Shown one piece after another: positions 12,194 through 23,169 of a DNA stretch of 64,000 bases. A program made the position numbers and the translations under genes. Below the pieces are notes generated by a model, which saw only the letters and a program-made list of their open reading frames with translations, ran no database searches and was not told the origin of the DNA. The DNA comes from Saturnia japonica (taxonomy: Eukaryota; Arthropoda; Insecta; Lepidoptera; Saturniidae). The DNA lies in the NCBI GenBank assembly GCA_033032175.1, contig CM065331.1:10912370-10976369 (forward strand), read 5' to 3'. Numbering within the stretch: position 1 is the first letter of the stretch; each line of letters starts with the position of its first letter.

Positions 12194-13230
12194 TCAGTAT
12201 TTAGTATTGCCTCCTCTCTCTGTCAAATCTGCCGGCATCCGTCTGGGCTCTTGGCATACTTTTTATTAAATCGTCTATGAAACTTTGTGGCATTAGGTTC
12301 CATTCTTCAACCAATGAAGTTTTGAGGTCCCTTAGGTTAACTGGTGCTGGATTTCTTTTTTTAATTTGTTTTCCTAGTTTATTCCAAACATTTTCTATCG
12401 GATTTAGGTCTGCCGAGCGTGCTGACTACACCAAAACTTGGATTCCGACTTCAGTAAGGTACCGCCGTAGCGCGAGGACGAGTATTATCGTGCATTGAAA
12501 GAAAATTATCCTCCATGAATAGTGCAAAAGGCATCACAATCAGCTCTAAAATGTTTAGTACGTATCTTGCCCCAGCCAGGGACCCGTTTTCTAAGATGTT
12601 TCATGTCTAAGCTCCGTAAGTACTGCTAAGCAAATACCACTCCCATGCCATTACTGACCCTTCACCATAAGGCTCTCTTCCAACAATATACCACTCTGCG
12701 TATCTTTTTCCGAGCTGTCTCCATACTTTGACCCTTCCATCATCTCACTTAAGACAGAATCTGGATTCATAAGTAAAGTGTACTTTTTCTCAATCGTCAT
12801 CATGCCAATAATTTCGGTGCGACAAGCGAAGTAGTACCGAGCTACTCGATTACCTGCGATGAGCAAAGGGCCTCTGGAGGACAAGTACGCCCTTATACCA
12901 GCCGCCTTAGGTCTTCTTCTAATCGTATTTATGCTAACTGACACTTGTCGAAACATCCTGCAGATTGTTTCGTTCATACCTCGGAAGAAGTCTAAATGCG
13001 GTTTCTGAGGACACTGCTTACGATAAATCTGTTATCCCTCTCTTTTGTGACTTTGTCCTTTGCGTCTTCTATACTCTCCAGTCTGCCGGTATCGTTTAAC
13101 CTTGCGAAAAATCACAGACTTGGACACTCGTAATGTTTGAGCCACTTCATTGTAAGGGTAACCATTTTAAATTAAAGTTACAGCTTTAAGACATCTGAGC
13201 AACGCTGAGGTCCAGCATTATCGCTGAAAC
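12194..13230 (-). pseudogene. Tc1-like transposase relic
   Basis: The minus strand encodes Tc1-type transposase in broken frames. IRRRPKAAGIRAYLSSRGPL is the end of the DNA-binding domain. A block with MNPDSVLSEMMEGSKYG covers the first catalytic region. A SADLNPIENVWNKLGKQIKK block carries the third acidic residue (DPIE type, Glu). The protein ends GGNTKY and a stop at 12194. Multiple frameshifts make it non-functional. Terminal repeats were not resolved. Confidence 0.8.
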
Positions 13231-13874
13231 TTATCGAATGAAGTTCCCTTCACTCAATAATAAAAATGGAATTTATGTTGTATTTGTTAAAAATAACAAA
13301 AACCTGCAGAATTTTATATTCTACGCATCAAAGAAATTAGCAAATAGCAAAAAAAAAACTGTTGAAAGTCGTAAGTAAAATTCTATTCAAAATCACCTTT
13401 TTTCAAATTGCATAATACCTACTGGTATATATGGCCAGTATGAAATAAGAAAATATTTTCTGATATTCTACCTTTTTATTGCGTTCCTGTAAATATGTCC
13501 TTAAGTGTAGTAATCTAGTAACGAAGCCGCTGCGTTCATCTCAAAGGAATGCTTTTTATTTAGTCGCCGCATTTAGCTCTTGCTTTATATTCAATGATAA
13601 TTTCTGTAATGTCGGGTGTATCTAAGGGTGCGTTTGTCTTTTGTAGTGTATTTCCAGTTTTCCATCAGTCTGTAGTGATCTGCATTCTATTTACTGAGGA
13701 ATAAAGGACAATGTGCCTTGCTGCCTAAAATTCTTTACTTTTCCCGAATGTCACATATTAAATAAGATCCATTGATCTTACATGTTTTCAAGTTACACTG
13801 TTGCTTGGAAAGGCGACCTTATTTAATAAATACTTAGTGCCGATAATGTTTGTAATTAATTAATAGTAATACAG

Positions 13875-14034
13875 GCGCACGTCCTGGTGGAAAAGGCAGT
13901 CGGCGACGGCTCGAGGGTTGGCTCGGCGCTCGGCTCGCAGAAGCGTAGGGTCGTGCGTGCCGTTACTCAAGCCTGCAGTCTCGATATCGCTCCAACGGGT
14001 TTCTTCAAGCGGGAACCAGAAGCCCATGCCTAAT
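13875..14034 (+). CDS. Possible exon of the unidentified host gene
   Basis: TAATACAG precedes a GC-rich open stretch. In phase 0 it runs to a TAA at 14031, as a terminal exon would. In phase 2 it stays open to a GTAACC donor and gives a Ser/Arg-rich peptide with TSWWKRQSATARGLARRS. Neither reading links perfectly in phase to both neighbours, so it may be an alternative exon. Confidence 0.35.
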
Positions 14035-14340
14035 GTAACCATGGAGCGGTCTGTATATCCATAAAAATAGGCACAAAATAAGTAAAGGGGCCGTTGGAAA
14101 GCTCCGTGCTACACAGAATATTTGCTGCTGCTATCACTGCTCACTGCAGTCTTTACGGCGGAGCGTGTTTGTGTACCAATCTGAGATGTTCACCACTGCT
14201 TATATCCTGAAAATGTTAATACTAGCGCGGGGAAATAAAAAAACCGATGGATAACATTTAAGAATCTTGCTAGACCAGTTTGAATTGTGCTATTTTATTG
14301 GGTGTTACTTTCAGTATAGTAATTTTTGATGTCGTTTCAG

Positions 14341-14440
14341 TGTAGTTAAACGAGATTCTAGCTGCGAACAGTCTGGCTCCAGTCGCAACCACGTCCGGTC
14401 TGACCTCCACTGTGGTTTCGACCCGGACGACTGGGCGCAT
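14341..14440 (+). CDS. Probable exon of the unidentified host gene
   Basis: GTCGTTTCAG is followed by 100 open bases (1 + 33 codons) and an ideal GTGAGT donor. Only one frame is open; it contains SSCEQSGSSRNHVRSDLHCG and FDPDDWAH. It needs an upstream exon ending in phase 2, and leaves in phase 0. Confidence 0.6.
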
Positions 14441-14877
14441 GTGAGTTAATATAAATTATGTCTGATTCACTGAAATTTTAGTATGATTGACTCCACATAT
14501 TTTTCAGCAGAACAATCAATATACCAGCTAAGAATTTGCTGTTATTGAAATATTAAACCCGTCGGAATATGAACCCAATGTCTCGGGCATCGCGTGTCGC
14601 AAATCGCATATGAATTTAATCCAGAATAAATATAATACTATAGATTTATCGGCGTTTGAAATCGCTATAAGACGCTATGGAGCTAGCGCGGGCTTAAATC
14701 TCGATTATTCCCTCTCGGTGACGGTTTTGCCCACCTGTAGAAAATTTACATAATGATATGATTACAGATTGTGTTATAACTAATTAAACCGATATGCTTC
14801 ATTAACATGTGTAATTTGAAGAATTATTAATTGATTAGATTAATAAGCAAGTTTCACGTGTGTAGTTATACGCGCAG

Positions 14878-15099
14878 CCGAAACGGTTACAAGCATTCCA
14901 TGCGAAAGCGACTGCACAACGCGCGCACAGTCTCGACCGTAGCGCACTGCTCGGCGAGCGGCGTCACGAGCGACTCGACAAGCCGCGCGACCAACAGCTC
15001 GGCGGGCAATCTCTGTGTGCGCTATGCCGTGGATGCTGGCGTTCGGTTCGGCAATATGTCACTGCGCAAATATTTTGTCGTCCAGAGAGCTCTTTCTAG
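14878..15099 (+). CDS. Possible terminal exon of the unidentified host gene
   Basis: After the acceptor CGCGCAG, the phase-0 frame that matches the exon at 14341 reads 73 codons to TAG. It includes SLDRSALLGERRHERLDKPR and a short CALCRGC cysteine group. A second frame is also open over most of the same DNA, so the choice rests on splice phase. An AATAAA-like signal at about 15156-15162 supports transcript ending here. Confidence 0.45.
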   Translation, partial: PKRLQAFHAKATAQRAHSLDRSALLGERRHERLDKPRDQQLGGQSLCALCRGCWRSVRQYVTAQIFCRPESSF

Positions 15100-15169
15100 T
15101 TATTAATTATTTTCAGCACATTTAATTGAAATACATTTACGTGTTTTATTTTATGTAATAAACGTTATA

Positions 15170-15995
15170 TAAGTTTTTGTTGAATTTTATTGATAAATAT
15201 ATAATGTAAATTTATCTGGAAACTTATCATAGAAACCCACACTTTATAAATATACAAGATAAGCAAAATGACTTGCAAACCACCTGATGTAATGTCGGAT
15301 GATTGATAAGTAAATAAGGTACAGTCCACAAACAACAGTTCACCAGTCTTCAGTTCATTGGCTGCGGCAGTATGCGATGTATGATGTCATGTTGACCTGC
15401 TGAAATGCCTCTTCACGCCTCTTTTGTGTTACCCAATACACATAGGAAGTAGGGAACACGTCGGCTGTAAGAATCATACAGAATATCTACATGAGCACGG
15501 TACAGCAATGGTGACAGTTAGAGGACTTTTGTGCCATGATGGGCCCAACTGTGTGGTATTGGCTCTGTAGACCAGACTGTGTGGTTCTTTGGTGGAAGGG
15601 AGGTGGCTGAACAAGTGTATAATACATACAATTGGAAAGGTTTTTGTTGATGAAGATTCAAGCTGGTATCATGATGGATATCATTACTAAATCTCTTCCG
15701 ACAGTCAGTGTTGTCTTGAATGTTATTGTCGTTATTTTCACTAAACGCCGCACTAACTCATGTTAAAGTGGGCCAGATAAGAAATAAGAAAGATTGATAA
15801 TTTACCTGTAATAAATCCGTTTACTGTATATAAACAAACAAATACTCTTTTGCTGAAACACTGATGCATATTTATATTTCTGTGTAGCTGGCGATCATAC
15901 AGCATGACAGACCCGCTTTGAAAAATCACTGACAGAGAACAAAAGAATTTTTCGGTAATGTCACCATCAAAATTGAAAGTGTAGAGAGCAAGAAA
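15170..15995. other. Intergenic, no gene supported
   Basis: AT-rich sequence lies between the presumed 3' end of the upstream gene and the promoter of the small-peptide gene. Nothing coding is recognised. Confidence 0.5.
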
Positions 15996-15998
15996 TAT

Positions 15999-16006
15999 TT
16001 ATAAAG
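15999..16006 (+). promoter_or_regulatory. TATA box of small-peptide gene 1
   Basis: TTATAAAG lies about 65 bp upstream of the ATG at 16069. A CAGTCTGAC initiator-like stretch lies near 16047. The spacing and motif are those of a TATA-driven, tissue-specific insect promoter. Confidence 0.5.
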
Positions 16007-16068
16007 AAATATAAACACAATGGTAGTGAGAGTGACGCGATACGCACAGTCTGACACACTCCGTAAAT

Positions 16069-16804
16069 ATGAAGATATCAGGCGACAGTGTCTGGTGGCT
16101 GATCTGTCTCCTTGTGCAGGTATACATGTGTTGGAGTTGCCTTCTGGGATCTACCCTTATTGATATGTGACCAGTCTCTTGTGATCTAGTAACACGCTAT
16201 ACTTAGAAACCACACTGTATCTCAGGTGTTTGGCGACAGTTATTTTCATAATACCTAATGAAACATTTGTTGATCCATGGTCAAATAATTGAATCTATTA
16301 CGGGTAAAAAACAGACATAAGTCGTTCCACTCACTCCTTGGAGGTAGCAACCAATTACTGTTTGCCTCAGGGCTGCGGTCCTTTTACGTTTAATATACAC
16401 AACTATAAGCTGGCGTGAGCATTCGGTATCTGGTGGACTACATGCCTCTTTGCTAATTCATATGATAAAAACTAGAAGCGTAAAGGACATGAGCATAATC
16501 AAGACTTTGGGTAGGCAAGGAAAAAAACAATGTCATATTGTTTTTTTATACTGGCTTTATAAACTTAGTTATACTTCCTTTACCGGAAGCACTCCGATCG
16601 GGCGCCTAGCAATACCTTGCTTGGTTACGATCATTGTAAAGGAGTGCCTTTACATTCTGTTGTAATGGCTTGTATATGGTACATAGTAATGAGTTGTAAT
16701 GACATTGTTGGTTGCGGCAGGTGGTAGGCGCTTTCGCGTGTAAGAAGAAGTCGTCGTGTCGGCCGCCTCGCTGCCCCGGCGGCTGCAAGCCCAAGTACTG
16801 GTGA
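16069..16804 (+). CDS. Small secreted Cys/Lys/Pro-rich peptide 1 (two exons)
   Basis: Exon 1 (16069-16119) encodes MKISGDSVWWLICLLVQ and ends at a GTATAC donor. Exon 2 (16721-16804) follows TTGCGGCAG in phase 0 and encodes 27 residues to TGA. The 44-aa product has a signal peptide ending around VVGAFA. The mature part is very short and basic, beginning CKKKSSC then CRPPRCPGGC, with four cysteines that could form two disulfides. It is too short for standard ORF calling. A paralogue with the same FACKKK-x-x-CRPP core lies at 19454. An AATAAA lies near 16909. The role is unknown; antimicrobial, venom-like or silk-associated functions are all possible. Confidence 0.68.
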
Positions 16805-17337
16805 CCAGCGGCCTGTCCCGACAACACTCTCACACAGTTACACTGAACGGTAAGCCACGCACACATTTATTATATTATTTGCTACTTGATAGTGACATTT
16901 TAGCCGCACAAATAAAATGAAGAGACAAAACTACCTACATAAACATAATAAACACAATTATCATATTGTTACACCCGTGGGTAATAAAAATTCCGATGAT
17001 TGACGTGAAGAAGTTTTATTCGAACTCCACACAGTTACAAAGAAATACACGAATCACAACTTATTTATTTCACTGTGGTATCGCTTCTTTTTATCGCTCG
17101 ATGTTATCGCTTTATAATTCAAAAGTGAACTACTTCGACGCCGCGCCTGAGCCGCTTAAATACCTACACTAAACTATCGTAGAAAAATCGTAAATCATTG
17201 CTATCTTTCGCGACGTTTAGTTGCTATGCCTACTCGATAACGTAATCGAGACGACAAGCCCTATACATGTGTGTGTAAACTGTGATATTTACACAAACAT
17301 GCGCCGCGGTTATTTTATGACGCGAACATTGTTTCTA

Positions 17338-19061
17338 GCCCAGTCATATTAGGGCTTTCACCTCGGAATGAAAGATAATAAGCTGCAAATTGGTATGAAC
17401 CTTTGTTTTGTCATTCTAAATGTTGTCTCAAAAGTCACAATCGTTATCGTGTCCGCGTCTCAAGGTATTCAAGGTCAAAGGTCACAAAAATCGGTTTTTC
17501 GCGAATATCTGGCTTCCTATCGGTTAAATGAGATTTGCATTTATTATAAAAGTTGTAGGCTATAAAATTCCCTACAACTTTTGTTTAAACTTTTTTTTCA
17601 TACAACCAACCGTTTTGAAGGTACAGCGCGAAGAGTGCACATCGTACAGTCATATACGGCCTAATGCAAGGTCAAGCGTGAGTTATGGTTATCAGTACGT
17701 TATAAAGTCAATTATTTACTTGGAAATTATAATTATTAAACAATGCCTATTATTTATGTACTAACAATTAATTATTTATATTTAATTAAAAAAATGGAGT
17801 GCGCATCTTGTTGGCATTATATAATGCTCCAAAATCTGAGGACAACATTGATCATTTCCGCTACACGCAATTCATCAAATTTACAAAACTAAATAAACCT
17901 GTACAACTGTCAACACTTCCACCAACAAGTGTAGCAGCTCATCAACACATAAAACGTGTCTACTACCAGATTCAAACGTGGTTAGGGAAGGACTTAGAAC
18001 CTCAAGAATGGGGCTGGATGCTTGAAAATGAAATCCTGGAGCCCATACGAACGTTATTACCTCCAGCACCAGCCGAACTACTAAACGTAATATTTTGCAA
18101 TTGCAAAAATGGTTGTGGTTCCCGCTGTGGATGCAGAAAATCAGGGCTACAATGTTCTTTAGCTTGCGGCCAGTGCAACGGACAAGCTTGCCTCAACGCT
18201 TCACTGTATCCAAGTAATCCCGATGAAGAAAATACATATGATCCCGATATTCTGGAAGGTTTGGAGATGAACATGACAGATAATGAGGATGATGACAATG
18301 AATCGAACATTTTTGAGCGACAAGAAGAAGAAGACGACGAAGAAGAAGAAGATAATTAGCTTCCATTTCCAATTTCATTACAATTAAAATCAACAAAGAT
18401 ACTTTTGATATTTGAACTCACATTTTGACAAATGTATATTATGCCGTATTTAATAATAAATAAAAATATGTGTAAAATATATACTCTTACTATCATTTTA
18501 ACTTAAAATAAAACTAAAATATATAATCCAGAATTAATAATATTTTATACTTAAATAGTTAAATATGAATAATTATATATAAATAATCAAGTTACTTACT
18601 TTAATTAAATATAAATAATTAATAGTTAGTACATAAATAATAGGCATTGTTTAATAATTATAATTTCCAAGTAAATAATTGACTTTATAACGTACTGATA
18701 ACCATAACTCACGCTTGACCTTGCATTAGGCCGTATATGACTGTACGATGTGCACTCTTCGCGCTCTACCTTCAAAACGGTTGGTTGTATGAAAAAAAAG
18801 TTTAAACAAAAGTTGTAGGGAATTTTATAGCCTACAACTTTTATAATAAATGCAAATCTCATTTAACCGATAGGAAGCCAGATATTCGCGAAAAACCGAT
18901 TTTTGTGACCTTTGACCTTGAATATCTTGAGACGCGGACACGATAACGATTGTGACTTTTGAGACAACATTTAGAATGACAAAACAAAGGTTCATACCAA
19001 TTTGCAGCTTATTATCTTTCTTTCCGAGGTTGACCCCTTTTTTTACCTAATATGACTGGGC
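17338..19061 (+). mobile_element. Transposon with ~455-bp terminal inverted repeats
   Basis: Bases 17338-17790 reappear inverted at 18601-19061 with very few differences; the same 78-codon stretch reads on both arms with one residue changed. The extreme ends are GCCCAGTCATATTAGG, and TA flanks both sides, suggesting a TA target duplication. The centre holds one coding fragment. The arms are long enough to form a strong hairpin. It lies between the two small-peptide genes. The superfamily is not identified. Confidence 0.75.
17796..18359 (+). pseudogene. C-terminal fragment of a transposon-associated cysteine-cluster protein
   Basis: An open frame of about 187 codons lies between the inverted arms. 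It has no ATG start; the frame opens right after the left arm, so the protein's front was deleted. It contains HQHIKRVYYQIQTWLGKDL, EWGWMLENEILEPI, a PPAP turn, then FCNCKNGCGSRCGCRKSG and a further six cysteines, and an acidic Asp/Glu-rich tail. From memory, similar ends occur in large uncharacterised proteins of aphids, hydra and other animals that multiply as mobile elements. The cysteine spacing recalls CXC (tesmin-type) zinc modules, which bind DNA. That link is an inference. Confidence 0.65.
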
Positions 19062-19453
19062 TATTCGAAGTACTGAGAAGTATGTTGTTGCGTCGAGATA
19101 TTTCAGGAACAGGACTTTCTCTCTTATTAATCGGGTTGTAACAGGGCGTAACAATATCTTAGAAGCCTGTACATAAGAATAATATTTGTTGGGTGTGTTA
19201 CCATAAATTCTCATAATCCAGTGAACACGTTACCTTACTTTGACATCGCACACAAGGCATACTTAGGTCACAGCGTTTTCATATATATAAAATGACATGA
19301 AATTGACGTGTTTTAATAATCCCAATGTTATGCCATTCTTTGTGATATTGATATAACATCATACCAATGTCAAATATTATTTTTAATTGAACACGTGTAA
19401 AACCGTGGAGCACAGTTAGTATTTTATTAAATATGTTTGTAATATATAGATTA

Positions 19454-19597
19454 ATGGACTCCGTGGCTTGGAAGGTGTTCTGTTGGCTCGTGATGCTGTC
19501 GATACACGCTGCCGGTGTGTTCGCTTGCAAGAAGAAAACGATCTGCCGGCCGCCGCCAGGGGGCAAGCCCGGCTGCGGGGGCCGCGGGGGTGGGTAA
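19454..19597 (+). CDS. Small secreted Cys/Lys/Pro-rich peptide 2
   Basis: A 47-codon frame starts MDSVAWKVFCWLVMLSIHAA, a classic signal peptide, followed by GVFACKKKTICRPPPGGK and a Gly-rich end with a third mature cysteine. The core FACKKK-x-x-CRPP is shared with peptide 1 at 16.07-16.80 kb, so the two are paralogues. It is intronless as read, although the homologous gene has an intron inside its signal peptide. A strong donor (ATGGTAAGT) directly after the stop suggests a 3' UTR intron. TATATATAAAA at 19278-19288 could be its TATA box. Function unknown. Confidence 0.62.
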   Translation: MDSVAWKVFCWLVMLSIHAAGVFACKKKTICRPPPGGKPGCGGRGGG

Positions 19598-19971
19598 TGG
19601 TAAGTTCAACTCTCTCTCCCTCCTGCTACGTCACGTGTCGCTATTTATAAATATAAGTACTCGTTTAGGTACCTACCTAGTTGGGAATTCCCTACATGCA
19701 GTCCAGAAGCGCAATTCTACACGCCGTGAAGGGAGGGGAATCACAGAGTATAATCTGTGCCTGTATATAATAATACTACCTATGGCCGCGACTCCATCCA
19801 CGTAACATATTTCGTTAATGAAAAACAGCAATTAAATAAAAACCTCACCTCGCCTCAATCTCACCTTACGGTATTTGAACCGTATAAGCTTTGATGATAA
19901 CCAACTAAAATCATTTTAAATGATATCCGATATCACAGTTTAATAATCATACAAATATTATCTACAAACAT

Positions 19972-20212
19972 AAGGGCTGACTGCTATGTTCGAGGTCCTG
20001 GGTTTGGTTCCCGGGTCGAGCAAAGTATTGTTGGTTTTTTTTTAAGGAATTTCTTAGTAACAGCTCGAAGTTTGGCTTTGTGCCCAATTAATGGCAATAG
20101 GCTCGCCCCCTATTACATGGGAACTAAAAACATAACCGGTGAACTATGGGTGTACATTGTACACCTCTGCCTAACCCTTCAGGGAATGCAGGCGTGATAT
20201 ACAGATTATACG
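19972..20212 (+). mobile_element. tRNA-derived SINE, copy 1
   Basis: GGTTCCCGGGTCGAGCAAAG is a box-B region, and the body includes GGCAATAGGCTCGCCCCCTA and CTGCCTAACCCTTCAGGGAA. The same sequence recurs at 23.55-23.81 kb with about 80% identity by eye. The head of this copy is truncated. Confidence 0.75.
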
Positions 20213-20241
20213 ATAGCATAAATATAAATGATGAGTTTATA

Positions 20242-21494
20242 CAGGGTGGAAAAAATTGAACGGGAAATGGAGGAAAATTATGTTAACTAATAAAGATATC
20301 AAATTTTACTTAAAGGAAACATTTAAAGAAATAATAATAACTGCATTCACAGATTTTCTAAAAAAGCTTAACTATACCGGGACCCGAAAAAACAAAAAAA
20401 AAAATGCAAAAAAACGACATACATTATGTTTTTGCACTAATCGATAGGGTCTATGGTAAAGATAAAATCTCTTTAATAATAATTGTATCTTACAATTACA
20501 GGAGACCACGAAATTTAACAATTTATATATGTAAAAGTTAAAATATAAATTAAAATGATTATTTTCATACATTTTAACAAATTAACTGTTACGTTAATGG
20601 AAATGAGATCCATCATCTTGTATGCACGGATTACGACTGCATTGCTAGTTTATTACCTCCGTCTTGCAGAAGCAATTAGCAACGTGCTAGTGATATCATA
20701 GTATTGTAAGTATTCATGCGCTACGGTAACTGCTTATCATCAAGCAGACCATATGCTTGTTTGCCACCTTTGTTTTATAAAAGAGAGCAAGCAGTATTTG
20801 TCTATCCGTCTATACCTGAAAGCAATAAGAAGAAGCTTAACAAACGTGGAGGCTTTTAATTATCTATTTTGTTATTTATTTCATCTATTTTTTACTGATA
20901 TATTATAGTCTTTGTTATTTGATTGACGAAGGCGTTACTTTCGGAAATCCATCGTTAATAATTTATCTGGAATTTCTTAACAACTTGCGCCTGCAACAGA
21001 TCAACACCAGTTTTCGTCTTCCTACAACATAAAAACTTATAAATAGTAAGACAATGATACATACGGTTATAGGAAGTAATAGGTAATAATCTTCCCAAAT
21101 ACTTTATGTAGAAATGATTTACTTAAGAAGTTTTCACAGATACTTCACACATTCTTTTTTTTTTTTTATTTGGGTACACTCATCGTGGAATTCTAAGAGA
21201 ATCAAAATAACTTTTATGTTTATAAATTGGTAAATTTCATAGTCTTCTTTAATGGTAAATAAATGTTGTTCGAGAGATTTTATCCTTATCATAAACCCTA
21301 TCGATTAGTGCAACAAGATAGTGTATGTCGGTTTTTTGTTGGTTCGATTCACGGTAAAGGTAAGCTTTTTTAAAAAATCTGTGAATGATGTTATTATTAT
21401 TTGAAAAAATTAAATGTTTCCTTTGAGTAATTTTTGGTATCTTCATTATTTAACTTAATTTTCCTCCATTTCCCGTTCGTTTTTTCCAGCCTGT
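20242..21494. mobile_element. Non-autonomous element with ~250-bp inverted repeats
   Basis: The left end CAGGGTGGAAAAAATTGAAC and the inverted right end CAGGCTGGAAAAAACGAACG are followed on both sides by GGGAAATGGAGGAAAATTA. Further matches inside include TCGATAGGGTCTATGG and CCCTATCGATTAGTGCAA in inverted order. TA flanks both ends. The interior is AT-rich and non-coding, so this is a MITE-like derivative of an unseen autonomous transposon. Confidence 0.65.
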
Positions 21495-22305
21495 ATACAC
21501 TTAGGGCATAGTAAAAAGTTCAGTTTTCCAATACTTTACACGAAAAACTACATAAGTTTAAATGAACTGTAAATTTATAAACCGGATTTTTTTCCCAAGG
21601 AATAATTACGCTATAAAGTGTGTTTAGTGTAATTTAATACAAATCATAATTGCGCAAAAACACCAAACGACATGTATCGTAGAAATCTAGATAGATGTCC
21701 ATACTTATTTAAACATAAGATTAAAATCTATTTCATTTAAAATAATAATAAAAGCACATTCTTAAATTGTTAATATTATACTCATGTTTACAGAAAATAA
21801 TTATATATATTTTAGACCAAGCCACCGTACAGCGCCATCTATGAGTACTATTGGAAAATAAAGATACCTACGTTTCCATTTGATTTTACTGAAAATTACT
21901 CAAGTAAAGATAAAAAAAAATTGGTATCTTTTCACTTCATTTCAGTAATTATATTAGAGTTACACATACATTCCTTTTTATATGGACATAACCCAAACGC
22001 AATTTATAGACCATACAAATGTTCATACGTATAAAAATGAATACTAAATGTACCTTCAGACTATCTACAATCATACAAAATTGAATTAAATTCGATCCAG
22101 TAGTTTTTATGTGATTGGCGTTCAAACATACAGACAGACAGACAAAAATTTCAAGAACTAACGAAATGTCTTTCTGTCCATAAATCTAAATTTCCCCGTA
22201 TTATTTTTTCTCAAGTATGTGCAATGTACAGATTTCGACTCTTTACTCTTTTATTATAAGTGTAATGTTGTGTCGCAGTAAAATGACATCGAATTTGACA
22301 TTTCT
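21495..22305. other. AT-rich non-coding stretch
   Basis: No gene is recognised. A phrase near 22085-22150 resembles the target-site end of dispersed lepidopteran repeats (ACATACAGACAGACAGAC), but no full element could be delimited. Confidence 0.4.
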
Positions 22306-22309
22306 TTGG

Positions 22310-22518
22310 AGATTACTTGGAGCAACCAGACTGGTGGAATACTCCCATCTTACAGAAGATCGCAGCCAAATACTCCAGCAGCTCCATGGGAACAGGGGGT
22401 TCAAGGTCAGAAACATGCTAGTGACACCTATGGTGTTACAAGCGTCATAGCTGGTTATGGAAGCCGCTTACCATCAGGCGGGCCGTACGCTGATCTGCCA
22501 CCTTAGTTGTATTAAAAA
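22310..22518 (+). mobile_element. Retroposon 3' end with A tail
   Basis: The segment ends in TTACCATCAGGCGGGCCGTA, then CGCTGATCTGCCACCTTAGT and a short A run, a 3' terminus seen on many lepidopteran LINE/SINE copies. A looser relative is visible near 20728-20785 (CATCAAGCAGACC then GCTTGTTTGCCACC). No ORF is retained. Confidence 0.55.
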
Positions 22519-22739
22519 AAAAACAATGAGAATGATGTATACGATTTTTAGAAGCAAGATGTAAACAACAACATTGTTGATTTGTAGTAAATATAAAACA
22601 TAGGGGGGGTCTCGTGCATTGCATGTGATCTGGGTGCTCATTCTTGAGTGGACGAGAGCAGTGACGTGTCATGGTAACAGTGTCTCACATTGCCGCAGTC
22701 CCTCGTCTCGCAATCTGCCTGTGTCAGTTACCGAACGAC

Positions 22740-22930
22740 ACACACGAGTTGATGGTTTAGTGGTCCAATGACCGGTTAGCTCGCTACCTACAACACTTCT
22801 AGTTCAAAACCTGTCACCAAACGCCTATAGGAGCGGAAAGCCAGTCCTCCTAGGTTTCACGTGTCACCACCCCAGTTTAAATCAGATGTGATTGCAGCCA
22901 AACTCTTTAAATAAACCTATATAATATAAG
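22740..22930 (+). mobile_element. Decayed tRNA-related SINE
   Basis: GATGGTTTAGTGGTCCAATG resembles a box A and CTAGTTCAAAACCTG a worn box B, 45-50 bp apart as in a tRNA. No intact tRNA fold can be drawn, so this is read as an old SINE and not as a tRNA gene. Confidence 0.4.
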
Positions 22931-23120
22931 ATACCGAAAGTACATGAAGACATGTATTTAATATTTCAGATGTCATCATTTTGAACAATTCGCCTACATA
23001 CATACAGCAGAGTTTGAAGTTTCTTTTTTAAATCAGAAACCAATGTTTGCTGAACACAAGTAATATACAGAAATCGTGTTATTTCATAAATAAAACAATA
23101 TGTAACTTTTATGATTTTTT

Positions 23121-23126
23121 TTTATT
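23121..23126 (-). terminator. Poly(A) signal of RpS21
   Basis: On the minus strand AATAAA lies about 44 bases past the RpS21 stop, giving the very short 3' UTR usual for ribosomal-protein genes. Confidence 0.75.
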
Positions 23127-23169
23127 TTTTCACTTATACAGTAAAAAGCTTCTTAGGTGACTAATTACT

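Noticed and set aside
17881..18396. Minus-strand ORFs opposite the cysteine-cluster frame
   Set aside because: No recognisable features; shadows of the plus-strand coding fragment.
22740..22930. tRNA gene
   Set aside because: Boxes A and B are present but the arms do not pair and the sequence continues as a SINE body.
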